Positions 55,161-64,000 of a DNA stretch of 64,000 nucleotides are shown here, one piece after another; positions within the stretch are counted from its first letter, which is position 1, and each line of letters begins with the position of its first letter. The stretch is from Budorcas taxicolor (Eukaryota > Chordata > Mammalia > Artiodactyla > Bovidae), in assembly GCF_023091745.1 (NCBI RefSeq), contig NC_068910.1, forward strand, positions 50,703,272 to 50,767,271. The letters are read 5' to 3'. A program made the translations under genes and the position numbers. A model generated the notes under the pieces. That model was not told where the DNA came from, did no database searches, and saw only the letters and a list, made by a program, of their open reading frames with translations.

Positions 55161-55546
55161 GTCTAATCGTTAGGAGAAGCCTGAGTATGAGATTTTTAAC
55201 TGAGAATTTGTAAACCCAGAATGAAGACACATACCCAAAGGCTCACCATCTTTCTGTCTTAGGCTACTCACTTCATCAGATCACCCATAGCTTACCTACC
55301 CAGTACCAGAAAGCATAAAATGAAGCCCAGCACCAACTATCCACACTGTTGTGTTGCCTGCTTCTCTTTGTTGTGTGAAGTTGCTACCTCTGGACCGCAG
55401 GATGCAGAGCCAGGCCATTTTGCAGTTTCTTCTAGCAGTTTCCAAAATTCAGAAATTTAAAGGAGAGGATGCAAAGCTCTCAGTGTTTTGGCACACGTTT
55501 CTTCGTTCTTATTTTAAAATACAACATAAAAGTAAACGGTGCACCA
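55161..55546. other. Unique DNA, no feature recognised
   Basis: No repeat recognised. A 98-codon plus-strand frame (55351-55647) runs from here into the SINE and is likely chance. Confidence 0.4.
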
Positions 55547-55555
55547 GGGATTCCA

Positions 55556-55762
55556 TGGGCTTCCCAGGTGGTACTAGTGATAAAGAACCCACTTGCAGCA
55601 GAGGTAAGAGAGCCAGGTTCAATCTCTGGACTGGGAAGATCCCCTAGAGGGGGAAATGGCAACCCACTCCAGTATTCTTGCCTGGAGAATCCCATGGACA
55701 GAGCAGCTTGGTGGTCCATGGGATCTCAGAGTCGGCCACAGACTCAAGTGACTTAGCACGCG
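55556..55762 (+). mobile_element. Bov-tA SINE
   Basis: Head GGGCTTCCCAGGTGGTACTA. The tail lost 'caggctacagt' ('agcttggtggtccatggg'). Target duplication GGGATTCCA at 55547-55555 and 55763-55771. Confidence 0.93.
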
Positions 55763-55771
55763 GGGATTCCA

Positions 55772-56589
55772 GGTTGCATCTTGGCCTACTTTGTCATCCT
55801 GCGTTCCTTTCCTGTCTCCAGCTCCTGATCCTTCCACGTACCCAGGCATTCACAAACACTATTCTTCTTGCTCAGCACTTTCGATTTTTCTCCAAGTAGA
55901 TGTTCTCAGCTGACCCTGTCTTGGCTCCTTCCTGAAATAGCTGCATTTGATCTTAAATTACTGAAATTTATGACTGAAACATCTAAGTCCATTTGATGTT
56001 GTGGATCCTTCTCAGCAAGAGCTTAAGAAGAAAACTTTAAGTGGGGAATAAAAATATGATTATGTATGATTTGCTTAAATTTAAGGAGCCTCCCCTAGGA
56101 ATCCTGAGAAGATGTACCACTTCTCTAAGACTGGCTCCTGCTTACAAATGAAGCTCAATTTATTACTTGTAGCTTTGGTTTTTCTGATGCTAAGTTGAGT
56201 ACTAGAGAGCTAATAGTAACAACACATCAAAAACCTAAAACCAATCTAAGTTTTTTGCTGCAGAAATTCAGAGTCGAGGTGAAGTAGTATAAGAACGTTC
56301 TGCAAATATTCAAGGTCTTAAGGAATTAAAGGTGATATTATTTCCAAGGACAGCTTAACGTCAGGTTGAAAATTTTAAACTTATTTTAGTAGCTTCAGTT
56401 CATCTTAGAACACTGATTTTTCCCCTTTTAGCATAGCTCAGCAGTTTTGGAGAGGGGACTCTAAACCAGAAGTAATTCCTTTTTCTCTTTCTGCTTTTCT
56501 AATGCAGTGGGAACTTAGACTGTGATTTCTGGAAGTCAGATGTTCTGGCTCAACTTTGTATTACTGGTTTCTTTTTTAATGTTGTATTT
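55772..56589. other. Unique DNA, no feature recognised
   Basis: No named repeat or exon pair recognised. Confidence 0.45.
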
Positions 56590-57110
56590 CTGTTACTTTC
56601 AGCAAATATTTACTGAGCGCCTCTTCTGTATCAGGCACTTTTGTAGGTGCCAGGTAGAGAGAAAACTGAGACATTGGTCTACTCTTAAAAAGATACAGTC
56701 TAAGAAGAACCACTCAACATTTAGTCCTTAGGTGTTTAGACTTGGATTTGTGAGGGAAAATATGTTTTTTTGGCATTAGAAAACAATACCCAGCTTATGA
56801 GACACTGAACTTAGCATGCACCTAAAATTGTTTTAAATCTTCTTCAGTAAATACACCTAGCTAGCCCCAATTCTAGGTTTTGAAAATACAATGGAGGTCC
56901 ATCCAGTCATGGTCCCAGAGTCGACTGGAGAGGTAAATATCTGAACAGACCATTGTGTAATACAAGGGAAGTCCTTTCCAGCTTAGGATGGGCCAAGTAA
57001 GATTTCACAGGGGAGGTATCATTTGAACTGAGAGAATGAAAGTGTATAGTGCATTCAGTAAATGCAAGATTTTCCATGTGAACATTTCATAGGGAAGGGA
57101 CAAAGGAGGC
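56590..57110 (+). mobile_element. L2-type old LINE fragment
   Basis: 'cagcaaatatttactgagcgcc', 'ctgtatcaggcacttttgtagg', later 'ggatgggccaagtaagatttc' and 'ggaggtatcatttgaactgagag' follow the mammal-wide consensus in order. Confidence 0.5.
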
Positions 57111-57413
57111 TGGTAAGATCACGGGGGCCAGCCTCACATTTTCTGAGGAATTACGTGAAATTCTACTGAACGATAGAAAATGAATGTCTAGAATAAGGAT
57201 TTTCTTTTTATAAGAATATGTTTCTCTCCATAGAGAAGTATTTCAAACAGTGCTTAACTCACAGAAATAGACTGGAACATTCTGTCTCCAGTGAAGGAGA
57301 AACTGACTTCTAAACCGCTTTTAATGTCAAGTAACATTTTGTAGCTGTCTGTCTGTGTGCATGAACTGCCAACTCTCATTCATGTTTCCCTGCTCCTTGG
57401 GGTCTCTGCTTAG

Positions 57414-57833
57414 GGACTGTGGTCCTGCAACCAAGAGGCTCCTCCTGAGGAAGCTGAAGACCATGTGCCAGCTGGAGACTGTGAGTCCCTTTGCTGTCAT
57501 CTTTCTGTGCATTCTATTTTAGTAAATAAAGCTTCCTGGTCCAAGGAAGAAAGCTTTGATCACTCGAAGTCCCCTCCGAGACTAAAAATGGCACTGAAGT
57601 TGCTTTTGTGTGGAAACAAAAAGTCACAGAAAGTATGCCCAATCCGCTATGCAGGGACCCAGCTGTCCCTGACACCCCCGTTTATAAATTACTTGGGAAA
57701 GGAAATGAGGGAGGAAGTGGCCAGAAAGGCCAAACAGTTCGAAACTGAGGAGCCAAACCAGAAAAGCTTAGCAGATACTTTGCAAAATTATACCTGGGGA
57801 AAGAATCATAGCATTTTAGTACAGTTGAATTGA
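57414..57833 (+). CDS. Candidate terminal coding exon or pseudogene, unidentified
   Basis: A pyrimidine-rich acceptor (CTTGGGGTCTCTGCTTAG, AG at 57412-57413) opens onto a frame that stays open for 139 codons to TGA at 57831-57833. The first in-frame ATG is at 57588 in a strong context (A at -3, G at +4), giving 81 residues beginning MALKLLLCGNKK. Residues look protein-like: YAGTQLSLTPPFINYLGKEM in the middle, then EEVARKAKQFETEEPNQKSL, a likely charged helix. No signal peptide or membrane segment is clear. A donor/acceptor-like pair (GTGAGT at 57480, TTTTAG at 57521) would mark a very short intron and is probably coincidental. No repeat family matches. No polyadenylation signal AATAAA was seen within 200 bp. 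I do not recognise the protein; chance or a decayed exon remain possible. Confidence 0.3.
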   Translation, partial: GLWSCNQEAPPEEAEDHVPAGDCESLCCHLSVHSILVNKASWSKEESFDHSKSPPRLKMALKLLLCGNKKSQKVCPIRYAGTQLSLTPPFINYLGKEMREEVARKAKQFETEEPNQKSLADTLQNYTWGKNHSILVQLN

Positions 57834-58089
57834 CAAGACAGTATGGAACCAGCTCATAGCAAGCCTTTTAAAGCCTAAGTTCACTTATTTTTTCCCACTG
57901 AAATTATCAGCATGGTTTTTCACAGTATTCAAGAATGACAAGTATCAGTGTATTTATCAAGCAAAAACTCAGCATTTTAAAATGATTAATCATTCAGTAC
58001 AGAGAATCTGCTTATGTAACAGGCTCTGTAGGTGAACAAGGCAGGTCCTGTACTTCAGTAGGCTTACAGCTGAATAGAAAGTCAGAGAG

Positions 58090-58590
58090 ACCCTCACTCA
58101 TCCATGCACTTAATATTTATTATGCCTAGAAGACTCTTCTTAAGAAGGGCGGTTGTATCAGGGATTATAAAAACAATAGGTTTTTCTGCCTACAAGGAGT
58201 TACATTCTAAGGACAAAGAAAAAGATAAACATAGAATCAAGCAAAACTCCACACTATATGGTTGCAAATTAGTGACAAATGCTAAAGAAATTTAAAAATA
58301 GAATGACTGGGTAGATAGAGGTGAGGCTGCTAAGTAGGTGGTCAGGAAGTTCCATTGAGAAGATGTTTGGGTTTTGACTTGAAAGATTGGAAAAAATCAC
58401 TTATACGAAGCTGTTGGGAAAGAGTGTCTGAGGAAGTCAGAGTTGCTAGAATCTGAAGAGTAAACTAGCTTGGCATGTTTGCGGAACAGAAAGAAGCTAC
58501 AGAAGTTAGGATTTGGAGAATAAAGAGTTTCAGGAGAATTTCAGAGGAGTAGCTAGAGATTTGTTCATGTAGAGTCTGGATCTGCTGAGG
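58090..58590 (+). mobile_element. L2-type old LINE fragment
   Basis: 'aatatttattatgcctagaag', 'ctacaaggagttacattctaagg', 'agtaggtggtcaggaagttcc' and 'ctagcttggcatgtttgcgg' follow the same consensus order as the element at 56.6 kb. Confidence 0.5.
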
Positions 58591-58599
58591 AATTTCTTT

Positions 58600-58960
58600 T
58601 TTTCAAGCTCTGTTGAGATATAATTGACATACAACATTGTGTAAGTTAAAGTTGTATGATGAGTTGATTCCACAGTATGGTTAATTAACACATCTTCACC
58701 TCACATAATTATCTTTTTTTCTTTGTCATGGTGAGAACATTAGAACTCTACTCTCATAGCAACTTCCAGGTATATGATACAGTAATATTAACTGTAGTCA
58801 CCATGCAGTATCTTGGATCCCTGGAAATTATCCATCTTGTAACTGAAAATTTATATTCTTTGACTAACATCTCCTTTCCCCCACCTCTCAGCCCCTGGCA
58901 ACCACTCTGATACTCTGGGTTTGATGTTTTTATATTCCACACAGAATTTGGTGAAATTGA
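58600..58960 (-). mobile_element. L1 3' region, antisense
   Basis: 'gttgagatataattgacatac', 'atggttaattaacacatcttc', 'ctgtagtcaccatgcagtatc' and 'ccctggcaaccactctgatac' are a well-known reversed mammalian L1 stretch. Confidence 0.8.
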
Positions 58961-59025
58961 AAACAGTAGAGACAACTAATATGACAAAAAGCTGTTTCTT
59001 GGAAAACAAATAATAAAATTGGGGG

Positions 59026-59230
59026 ACTTCTATGGCGATCCAGTGGTTACAACTTCAGCTATAACTTCACCTTTCAGTGCGGGGAGTGCAGGTTTGATAC
59101 CTGGTCAGGGAGCTAGGATCCCACATGCCTCATGGCCAAAAAAAGCCCAAAACATAAAACAGAAATGCGATTGTAACAAATTCAATAAAGACTTTAAAAA
59201 TGGTCCACATCAAAAAACATCTTTAAAATA
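59026..59230 (+). mobile_element. CHR-2-type SINE with long 3' region
   Basis: Head 'gggggacttctatggcgatccagtgg', B box GGTTTGATACC, then 'gggagctaggatcccacatgcc', the long tail 'ttcaataaagactttaaaaatgg' and an A-rich end. Confidence 0.88.
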
Positions 59231-59370
59231 AAATTGAGAAACCTCTGGCATGACTGACAAAGAAAAAGAGCAAAAGACGCGAATCACCAATATCAGGAAT
59301 AAAACAGATGGTGTCACAACAGATCCTGAAGTTATCAAAAGATAATAAGTGAATACTAGAAACTATCTGG

Positions 59371-59590
59371 GGGCTTCCCAGGTAGCTCAGTGGTAAAGAA
59401 TCCACCTGCCAATGCAGGAGCTGCAGGAGATGGGGGTTTGATATCTGGGTTGGGAAGGTCCCCTGAAGGAGGAAATGGCAGCCCATTACATAATTTTTGC
59501 TGAGATAATATCACGGACAGAGGAACCTGGTGGGCTTCAGTCCTCAGAGTCACAGAGAGTCGGGGATACAACTGAGTGATTGAGCATGCA
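59371..59590 (+). mobile_element. Bov-tA SINE inside L1
   Basis: Head GGGGCTTCCCAGGTAGCTCA with an extra 'gctgcaggag' before the B box. The tail has a diverged middle ('ttacataatttttgctgagataat'). Confidence 0.92.
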
Positions 59591-59726
59591 CAAACTATTT
59601 TAATTCCTGATTTTACAACTTAGAAAAAATGGGCCAATTCTTTACTTAAAAACTACAGACAGTAGTCTGGTTGACTAAAAGTCAACCAAATGAAATAGAT
59701 AGCTCAGATTATTATACAACTATTAA

Positions 59727-59895
59727 AGGGAAAAGAAGGGGACAGCAGAGGATGAGATGGTTAGAAACTCACCGATTCATTGGACTTGAATTTGAGCAAA
59801 TTCCAGGAGATGGTGGAGGACAGAGGAGCCTGGCCTGCTATAGTCCATGGGGTTGCAAAGAGTCGGACACGACTTAGTCTCTGAACAACAACAAC
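59727..59895 (+). mobile_element. BovB 3' tail, about 170 bp, sense, inside L1
   Basis: 'gaaggggacagcagaggatgag', 'gacttgaatttgagcaaattcc' and 'gttgcaaagagtcggacacg' end in ACAACAACAACAA, the BovB 3' terminus. Short flanks ATTAAAG on both sides suggest the target duplication. Confidence 0.9.
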
Positions 59896-60240
59896 AATTA
59901 AAGAAGCTGAATTTTCACTTAAAAATCTCCCCAAAATGAAATATCCAGGCCCGGACAGTTTCATTGGAGCATTTTACCAAACATTTAAAGAAGAATTAAC
60001 ACTTAATTCTACATAATTACTTCCAGAACCTAAGTGATTTTATGAAACCAGAATTTTCCTAATATCAAAACCAAAGACAGCTTAAAACAATGCAAACTAT
60101 ACATGAATATTTCTAATGTCCTTAGATATACAAATTATTGAAAAATTTAGCAAATTAAATCCAAAAATATGTAAAATATGCTTCAAGACCAAGTAGGACT
60201 TGGGCCATATATGCAAGGCTGGCTTACCATTCAAAACTCA

Positions 60241-60569
60241 TTAAAGAATTATGGATGGGGAAGAAGGGGACCCAGGTAACTATAAGACAATAGCGAAGAA
60301 GCCACCTAGTAATGGTACACATACGGATCTTGTTTGCAGTGGTGGTTATAAGAAACAGTGCATGAAACTGTTGTGTAGGGATACACACACACTCGAGAGC
60401 ATTAATGAGTGATGAACTTTGAGTAAGCGCTCTGTATTTTAAAGGGATATTTTAATGCATTTTTTTTATTGTGACAAGAGGAAATACATGTTGGTAATGG
60501 GACAAGTGATGTGTAAAGGAAGAGTAGCAAAGATTACTCAGAAATTGAAGTCACAAAGCTTCATATTAA
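60241..60569. other. Unassigned DNA between L1 segments
   Basis: Possibly L1-derived, but no word matches are firm. A short 'acacacacactcg' lies near 60391. Confidence 0.35.
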
Positions 60570-60960
60570 GAAAGCACAGGAAATCTCAACCACGATAAAG
60601 AGACAAAAAATCCACACTTAGAGGCATAGTAGCAAGACTGCACACAACCAAAGAAAAGATGATCTCAGCAGCCATTAAAAAAATCATCTAAAGAGAAATG
60701 AGACAGCCACTTTCTCAGGAGCAAACCAGAATGTAAAAGATAAGTCAGCGATATATCCCAGAAGTGCTGGAGGAAACCAAAAGTTGTTCAAAGAGGATAA
60801 AATAAAGAAATGTCAGAGAAACAGAAATGAGTTTTTTACCCAGTGAATTTCATGGAAGGGATTCCAGAAGAGAAGAAAATAATCATAAAAGTATTCTATG
60901 ATGCAAAAGAAATGGTGAGGCAAAGAATCCACGGGTCACAAGCACTGACAGTATAGAAGA
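60570..60960 (+). mobile_element. Old L1/HAL1-type segment, sense (tentative)
   Basis: 'accaaagaaaagatgatctc', 'gaggataaaataaagaaatg' and 'ttacccagtgaatttcatgg' resemble a mammalian L1-lineage region with 'aagacagattacc...tacccagtgaaactatc'. Heavily diverged. Confidence 0.45.
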
Positions 60961-61088
60961 ATGTTTTTTAATGTCTAATATACAGGGTTACAGAAATACA
61001 CAATATACCCATGTTTAATGTCCGATTCCTTGATAACCAGAATTAACACAAAGTTAAAATGAAAGGCAGTGCTTGGATTTAAAACTGA

Positions 61089-61157
61089 CTGTGCTGCGAT
61101 TCATGGGGTCGCAAAGAGTCAGACACGTCTGAGCGACTGAACTGAATTGAACTGAAA
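61089..61157 (+). mobile_element. Very short BovB 3' tail, sense
   Basis: 'tgctgcgattcatggggtcgc', then AGAGTCAGACACGTCTGAGC and 'gactgaactgaattgaactga': only the last ~69 bases of BovB. Confidence 0.88.
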
Positions 61158-61747
61158 GCTCTTGTTTGTTTAGGAGGAGTATAAATATATTGATTTGATT
61201 GATTTTTAAGTTACGTATGGTAATCAAAAGTAATCATTAAAGAAATATAAAGTGAACTGAAAATTTCCAAACCAGTGAAGAAGAAAAAAGTGGAAAAGTA
61301 TTTTAAACTTCAATATAGTAAAGGAAAGGGGAAATTTTGAAAAACTGAAGGTCAAGGAAAGAAGAAACATGAAAATGTTGCTGTTCTCACAATAATAAAA
61401 ATGCATTAAAATGTCCTATCCAAAGATACAGATTGTCAGATAAGCTAACAAAAAATATAGCTATATGCATGTTTAGAGATGTATATTATATAAAACAGAG
61501 GGACAAAGAAAGTCATAGAGAAAGAAAAAAGATGTATAGAGATGTTAATAGGCTAAGGAATTTGGACAAGCCATCATAGAATGGTTTAAAAAGCTGTGGG
61601 GACTTTACTTCTGGCACAATGGAGTGAGAAAAAGCCACTCGCCCCGAATGCATCTGAAAAGTTGGAAAAATTGGTCCCAAACAACCACAGTAATGCTCAG
61701 AAATTCAACTAAAGGCATGCAGCAAAGCATTATGTGTTCATGAAAAA
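61158..61747. other. Unique AT- and purine-rich DNA
   Basis: Purine-rich (aaagaaaa, gagaaagaaaa words). No gene recognised. Confidence 0.4.
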
Positions 61748-61754
61748 TTGCTGA

Positions 61755-62652
61755 GTTCAGTTTAGTCGCTCAGTCGTGTCCGACTCTTTGCGACCCCATG
61801 AATTGCAGCACACCAGGCGTCCCTGTTCATCACCAACTCCTGGAGTTCGCTCAAACTCATGTCTATCGAGTCGGTGATGCCATCCAGCCATCTCATCCTC
61901 TGTCGTCCCCTTCTCCTCCTGCCCCCAATCCCTCCCAACATCAGAGTCTTTTCCAATGAGTCAACTCTTCACATGAGGTGGCCAAAGTACTGGAGTTTCA
62001 GCTTTAGCATCATTCCTTCCAAAGAAATCCCAGGGCTGATCTCCTTCAGAATGGACTGGTTGGATCTCCTTGCAGTCCAAGGGACTCTCAAGAGTCTTCT
62101 CCAACACCACAGTTCAAACGCATCAATTCTTCGGTGCTCAGCCTTCTTCACAGTCCAACTCTCACATCCATACATGACCACAGGGAAAACCATAGCCTTG
62201 ACTAGACGGACCTTTGTTGGCAAAGTAATGTCTCTGCTTTGGAATATGCTATCTAGGTTGGTCATAACTTTCCTTCCAAGGAGTAAGTGTCTTTTAATTT
62301 CATGGCTGCAATCACCATCAGCAGTGATTTTGGAGCCCAGAAAAATAAAGTCTGACACTGTTTCTACTGTTTCCCCATCTATTTCCCATGAAGTGATGGG
62401 ACCGGATGCCATGATCTTCATTCTCTGAATGTTGAACTTTAAGCCAACTTTTTCACTCTCCACTTTCACTTTCATCAAGAGGCTTTTTAGTTCCTCTTCA
62501 CTTTCTGCCATAAGGGTGGTGTCATCTGCATATCTGAGGTTATTGTTATTTCTCCCGGCAATCTTGATTCCAGCTTGTGCTTCTTGCAGCCCAGCGTTTC
62601 TCATGATGTACTCTGCATATAAGTTAAGTAAGCAGGGTAACAATATACAGCC
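61755..62652 (-). mobile_element. BovB LINE with RT catalytic motif, broken by one stop
   Basis: Flanked by TTGCTGA at 61748-61754 and 62653-62659. On the minus strand the frame runs from the upstream flank at 62691 to the BovB C-terminus at 61762, interrupted only by a TGA at 61969-61971 where related copies have CGA (arginine after HLM). Residues: QQGCIL then NLYAEYIMRNAG, the RT catalytic YADD (about residues 54-57 of the 62691 frame) in NNLRYADDTTLMAES, then SDFIFLGSKITADGD, CESWTVKKAEHRRIDAFELW and GRRRRGRQRMRWLDGI. It is 5'-truncated inside the RT domain, so it cannot encode a whole RT. A 189-codon plus-strand frame is its shadow. Confidence 0.96.
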
Positions 62653-62659
62653 TTGCTGA

Positions 62660-64000
62660 ACTTGAGTACAAAGAGTATGAGTGTGTGGCATGCTTGCATG
62701 GAGCCGCCTCCTTCCTCCACCAGACTCAGGAGGGCTTTTTCATCCCCGCAGGTGGGCTTGGAACAATAAAAAGAATCCAACTGTTCTCCCCTCTAAACCC
62801 AAGACGCTGTCAGATGTCCTGGCTGGCTTCTAAGTCCCGCTCTTTCTTCTAAATTCAACAAAAGTCTTTGGGGGAAAAGGAACTACAAAGGACAGTTTTA
62901 CCCATCTGAGTTTTTGTTTCTTCCTGGCTCTTTTGTTCTGGCAGTTTGTCACAGGTTTGTTATCAGTCCAGTCACTTTCAGGCTTTATTTCTAGTGGTTC
63001 TAATCATTCTCAGCAAGAGAGTTGGTCTAATTTGCTCACGCTGCCATTACCAGAAGTGGAAGTCCCTGATACCCTAGTGACAGTGTTCAGAGCCCCTGGT
63101 CAGGGTGGAACTTCTCTATTAAATGTACAAGCATGACTTTTGAAGGTCAGAGCATTTAAGTCATCTCCATCTGAAATATCCAAGTTAGGATGTTCACCAT
63201 TTTCTTAGGGTTCTTATCATCTTCATGATGCGTCCTTTGGGAATTGATGAGATTGACCAGCCATGTGAATCGTTTGGGAATCATTAAGCCAGAAATAGTC
63301 ACTGAAATGTCCATTATCCATAGGTACCACTGTAGAGTAACCAGAAAGAGCCAGATGAGGGACTTTACACTTTAGAAGCTATTTAAAGGGAAAATTTAAG
63401 GGACAGTGAGAGAAGTGGCTTTGATAAGCTTCAAAGAGGCACTTGAAAGAAATGGGGAGCCTGCTGACTGGGTGGGTGAGTAGAGGTCTCATGGTCATGA
63501 GGGCAGTGGTGAGAAATTCAGGAATTCATGCGTAAGTCCAGCAGAGAGACCTGAGTAAAGAAGCATAGGGATCCAATCCAGGTGCATAGACTTTGTTTGC
63601 CCTGTTTATTTTTTGTTTTCTATTGGCTGGTGGTCAAACACTGACCCTTTTGTAATGACACCTCTAGATGTTTTGCAGTATTGCAGTGTAGTTTTTAGTC
63701 TTAAAATGTGTTGCCATGAGAACCTGAATTCAGACAGACTTTGATTTTTTTTTTTTAACAATGAGATGAAAGCATTTTCCACTCAGGACATGTGATAAAG
63801 CCCTCAAAATTCCCCCACTGGGAAGTCCCAATCCAGGATTCATTTAGAGTTTGAAAATAGTAGCAGAGATATTACAGATAGAGACCAGACCTAACAGTGT
63901 GACATTACTTTTATTAATAACAATATCAATAATTAGGAGGACTGTGAGGGCGTCTCCAGTATCATGCTTCACTCTGCCTCCCCTGAGACTTGTTCAGTCC
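62660..64000. other. Unique DNA to the window end
   Basis: No named repeat. A 67-codon plus frame at 62933-63136 with Ser-rich residues has no paired splice sites. A short T-run lies at 63749-63757. Confidence 0.45.

Larger units (their letters stand above)
59232..60240 (+). mobile_element. L1 ORF2 segment, sense, twice interrupted
   Basis: 'gaaacctctggcatgactgac', 'ccaatatcaggaataaaacag', 'cctgaagttatcaaaagataat', then after two insertions 'atatccaggcccggacag' and 'catttaaagaagaattaac', matching the ORF2 region upstream of the RT core. Bov-tA sits at 59371-59590 and a BovB tail at 59727-59895. No open frame. Confidence 0.82.

Noticed and set aside
55031..55647. Plus-strand frames around 55.0-55.6 kb as exons
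   Set aside because: They run through L1 3' UTR or a Bov-tA SINE and lack paired splice sites.
1..64000. CRISPR-like array from regularly similar SINE copies
   Set aside because: The copies are dispersed, in both orientations, hundreds of bases long and typical of a ruminant genome; no direct-repeat/spacer pattern exists.

Overview
This window is nuclear DNA of a ruminant, almost certainly a bovid. The basis is the repeat content: many Bov-tA SINEs, Bov-A2 dimers, eight BovB (RTE-type) LINE fragments, CHR-type SINEs and a ruminant-type L1. These sit over older mammal-wide repeats (MIR, L2, MER5, MER1, old L1). I cannot tell cattle, bison, buffalo, sheep or goat apart from sequence alone. Family names come from consensus sequences I remember, not from a database search.

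I found no complete protein gene with assembled exons. Most long open frames are LINE reverse-transcriptase remnants (for example 17769-18407, 31428-31859, 61762-62691 on the minus strand) or GC-rich chance frames. The best gene evidence is a single CpG island at about 4.49-5.11 kb. It has a GC box, a clean GTAAGT donor and a switch from C-rich to G-rich sequence at that donor, as expected for a plus-strand promoter, first exon and first intron. Weaker candidates are an open frame after a good splice acceptor at 57414-57833 and two exon-like frames at 10765-10939 (minus) and 19353-19493 (plus). I recognise none of their products.

Layout: 0-4.2 kb holds old L1, a possible ERV LTR, an L2 piece and two Bov-tA copies. 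4.5-5.9 kb is the CpG island and its putative intron. 5.9-8.0 kb has two antisense L1 3' ends; the second carries a perfect 148-bp inverted copy of its own downstream flank. 8-17 kb is mostly unique AT-rich DNA with scattered SINEs. 17-32 kb has old L1 split by SINEs, a BovB end, CHR-2 copies and an 80-bp mariner-type MITE. 32.4-35.6 kb is the longest BovB copy, split by a solo LTR with a 5-bp target duplication. 35.6-48 kb is largely unique with MIR, L2, MER5 and MER1 pieces and a possible conserved noncoding block near 46.4-46.7 kb. 49-55 kb is antisense L1 with a 71-bp local duplication. 55-64 kb holds L2, sense L1 broken by a SINE and a BovB tail, and a BovB copy whose RT frame is broken by one CpG-type stop.

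The most notable observation is the L1 insertion at 7.1-7.9 kb, where intact target-site duplications enclose an L1 3' end joined to a perfect inverted copy of neighbouring DNA. Nothing here looks like a new enzymatic or defence system.
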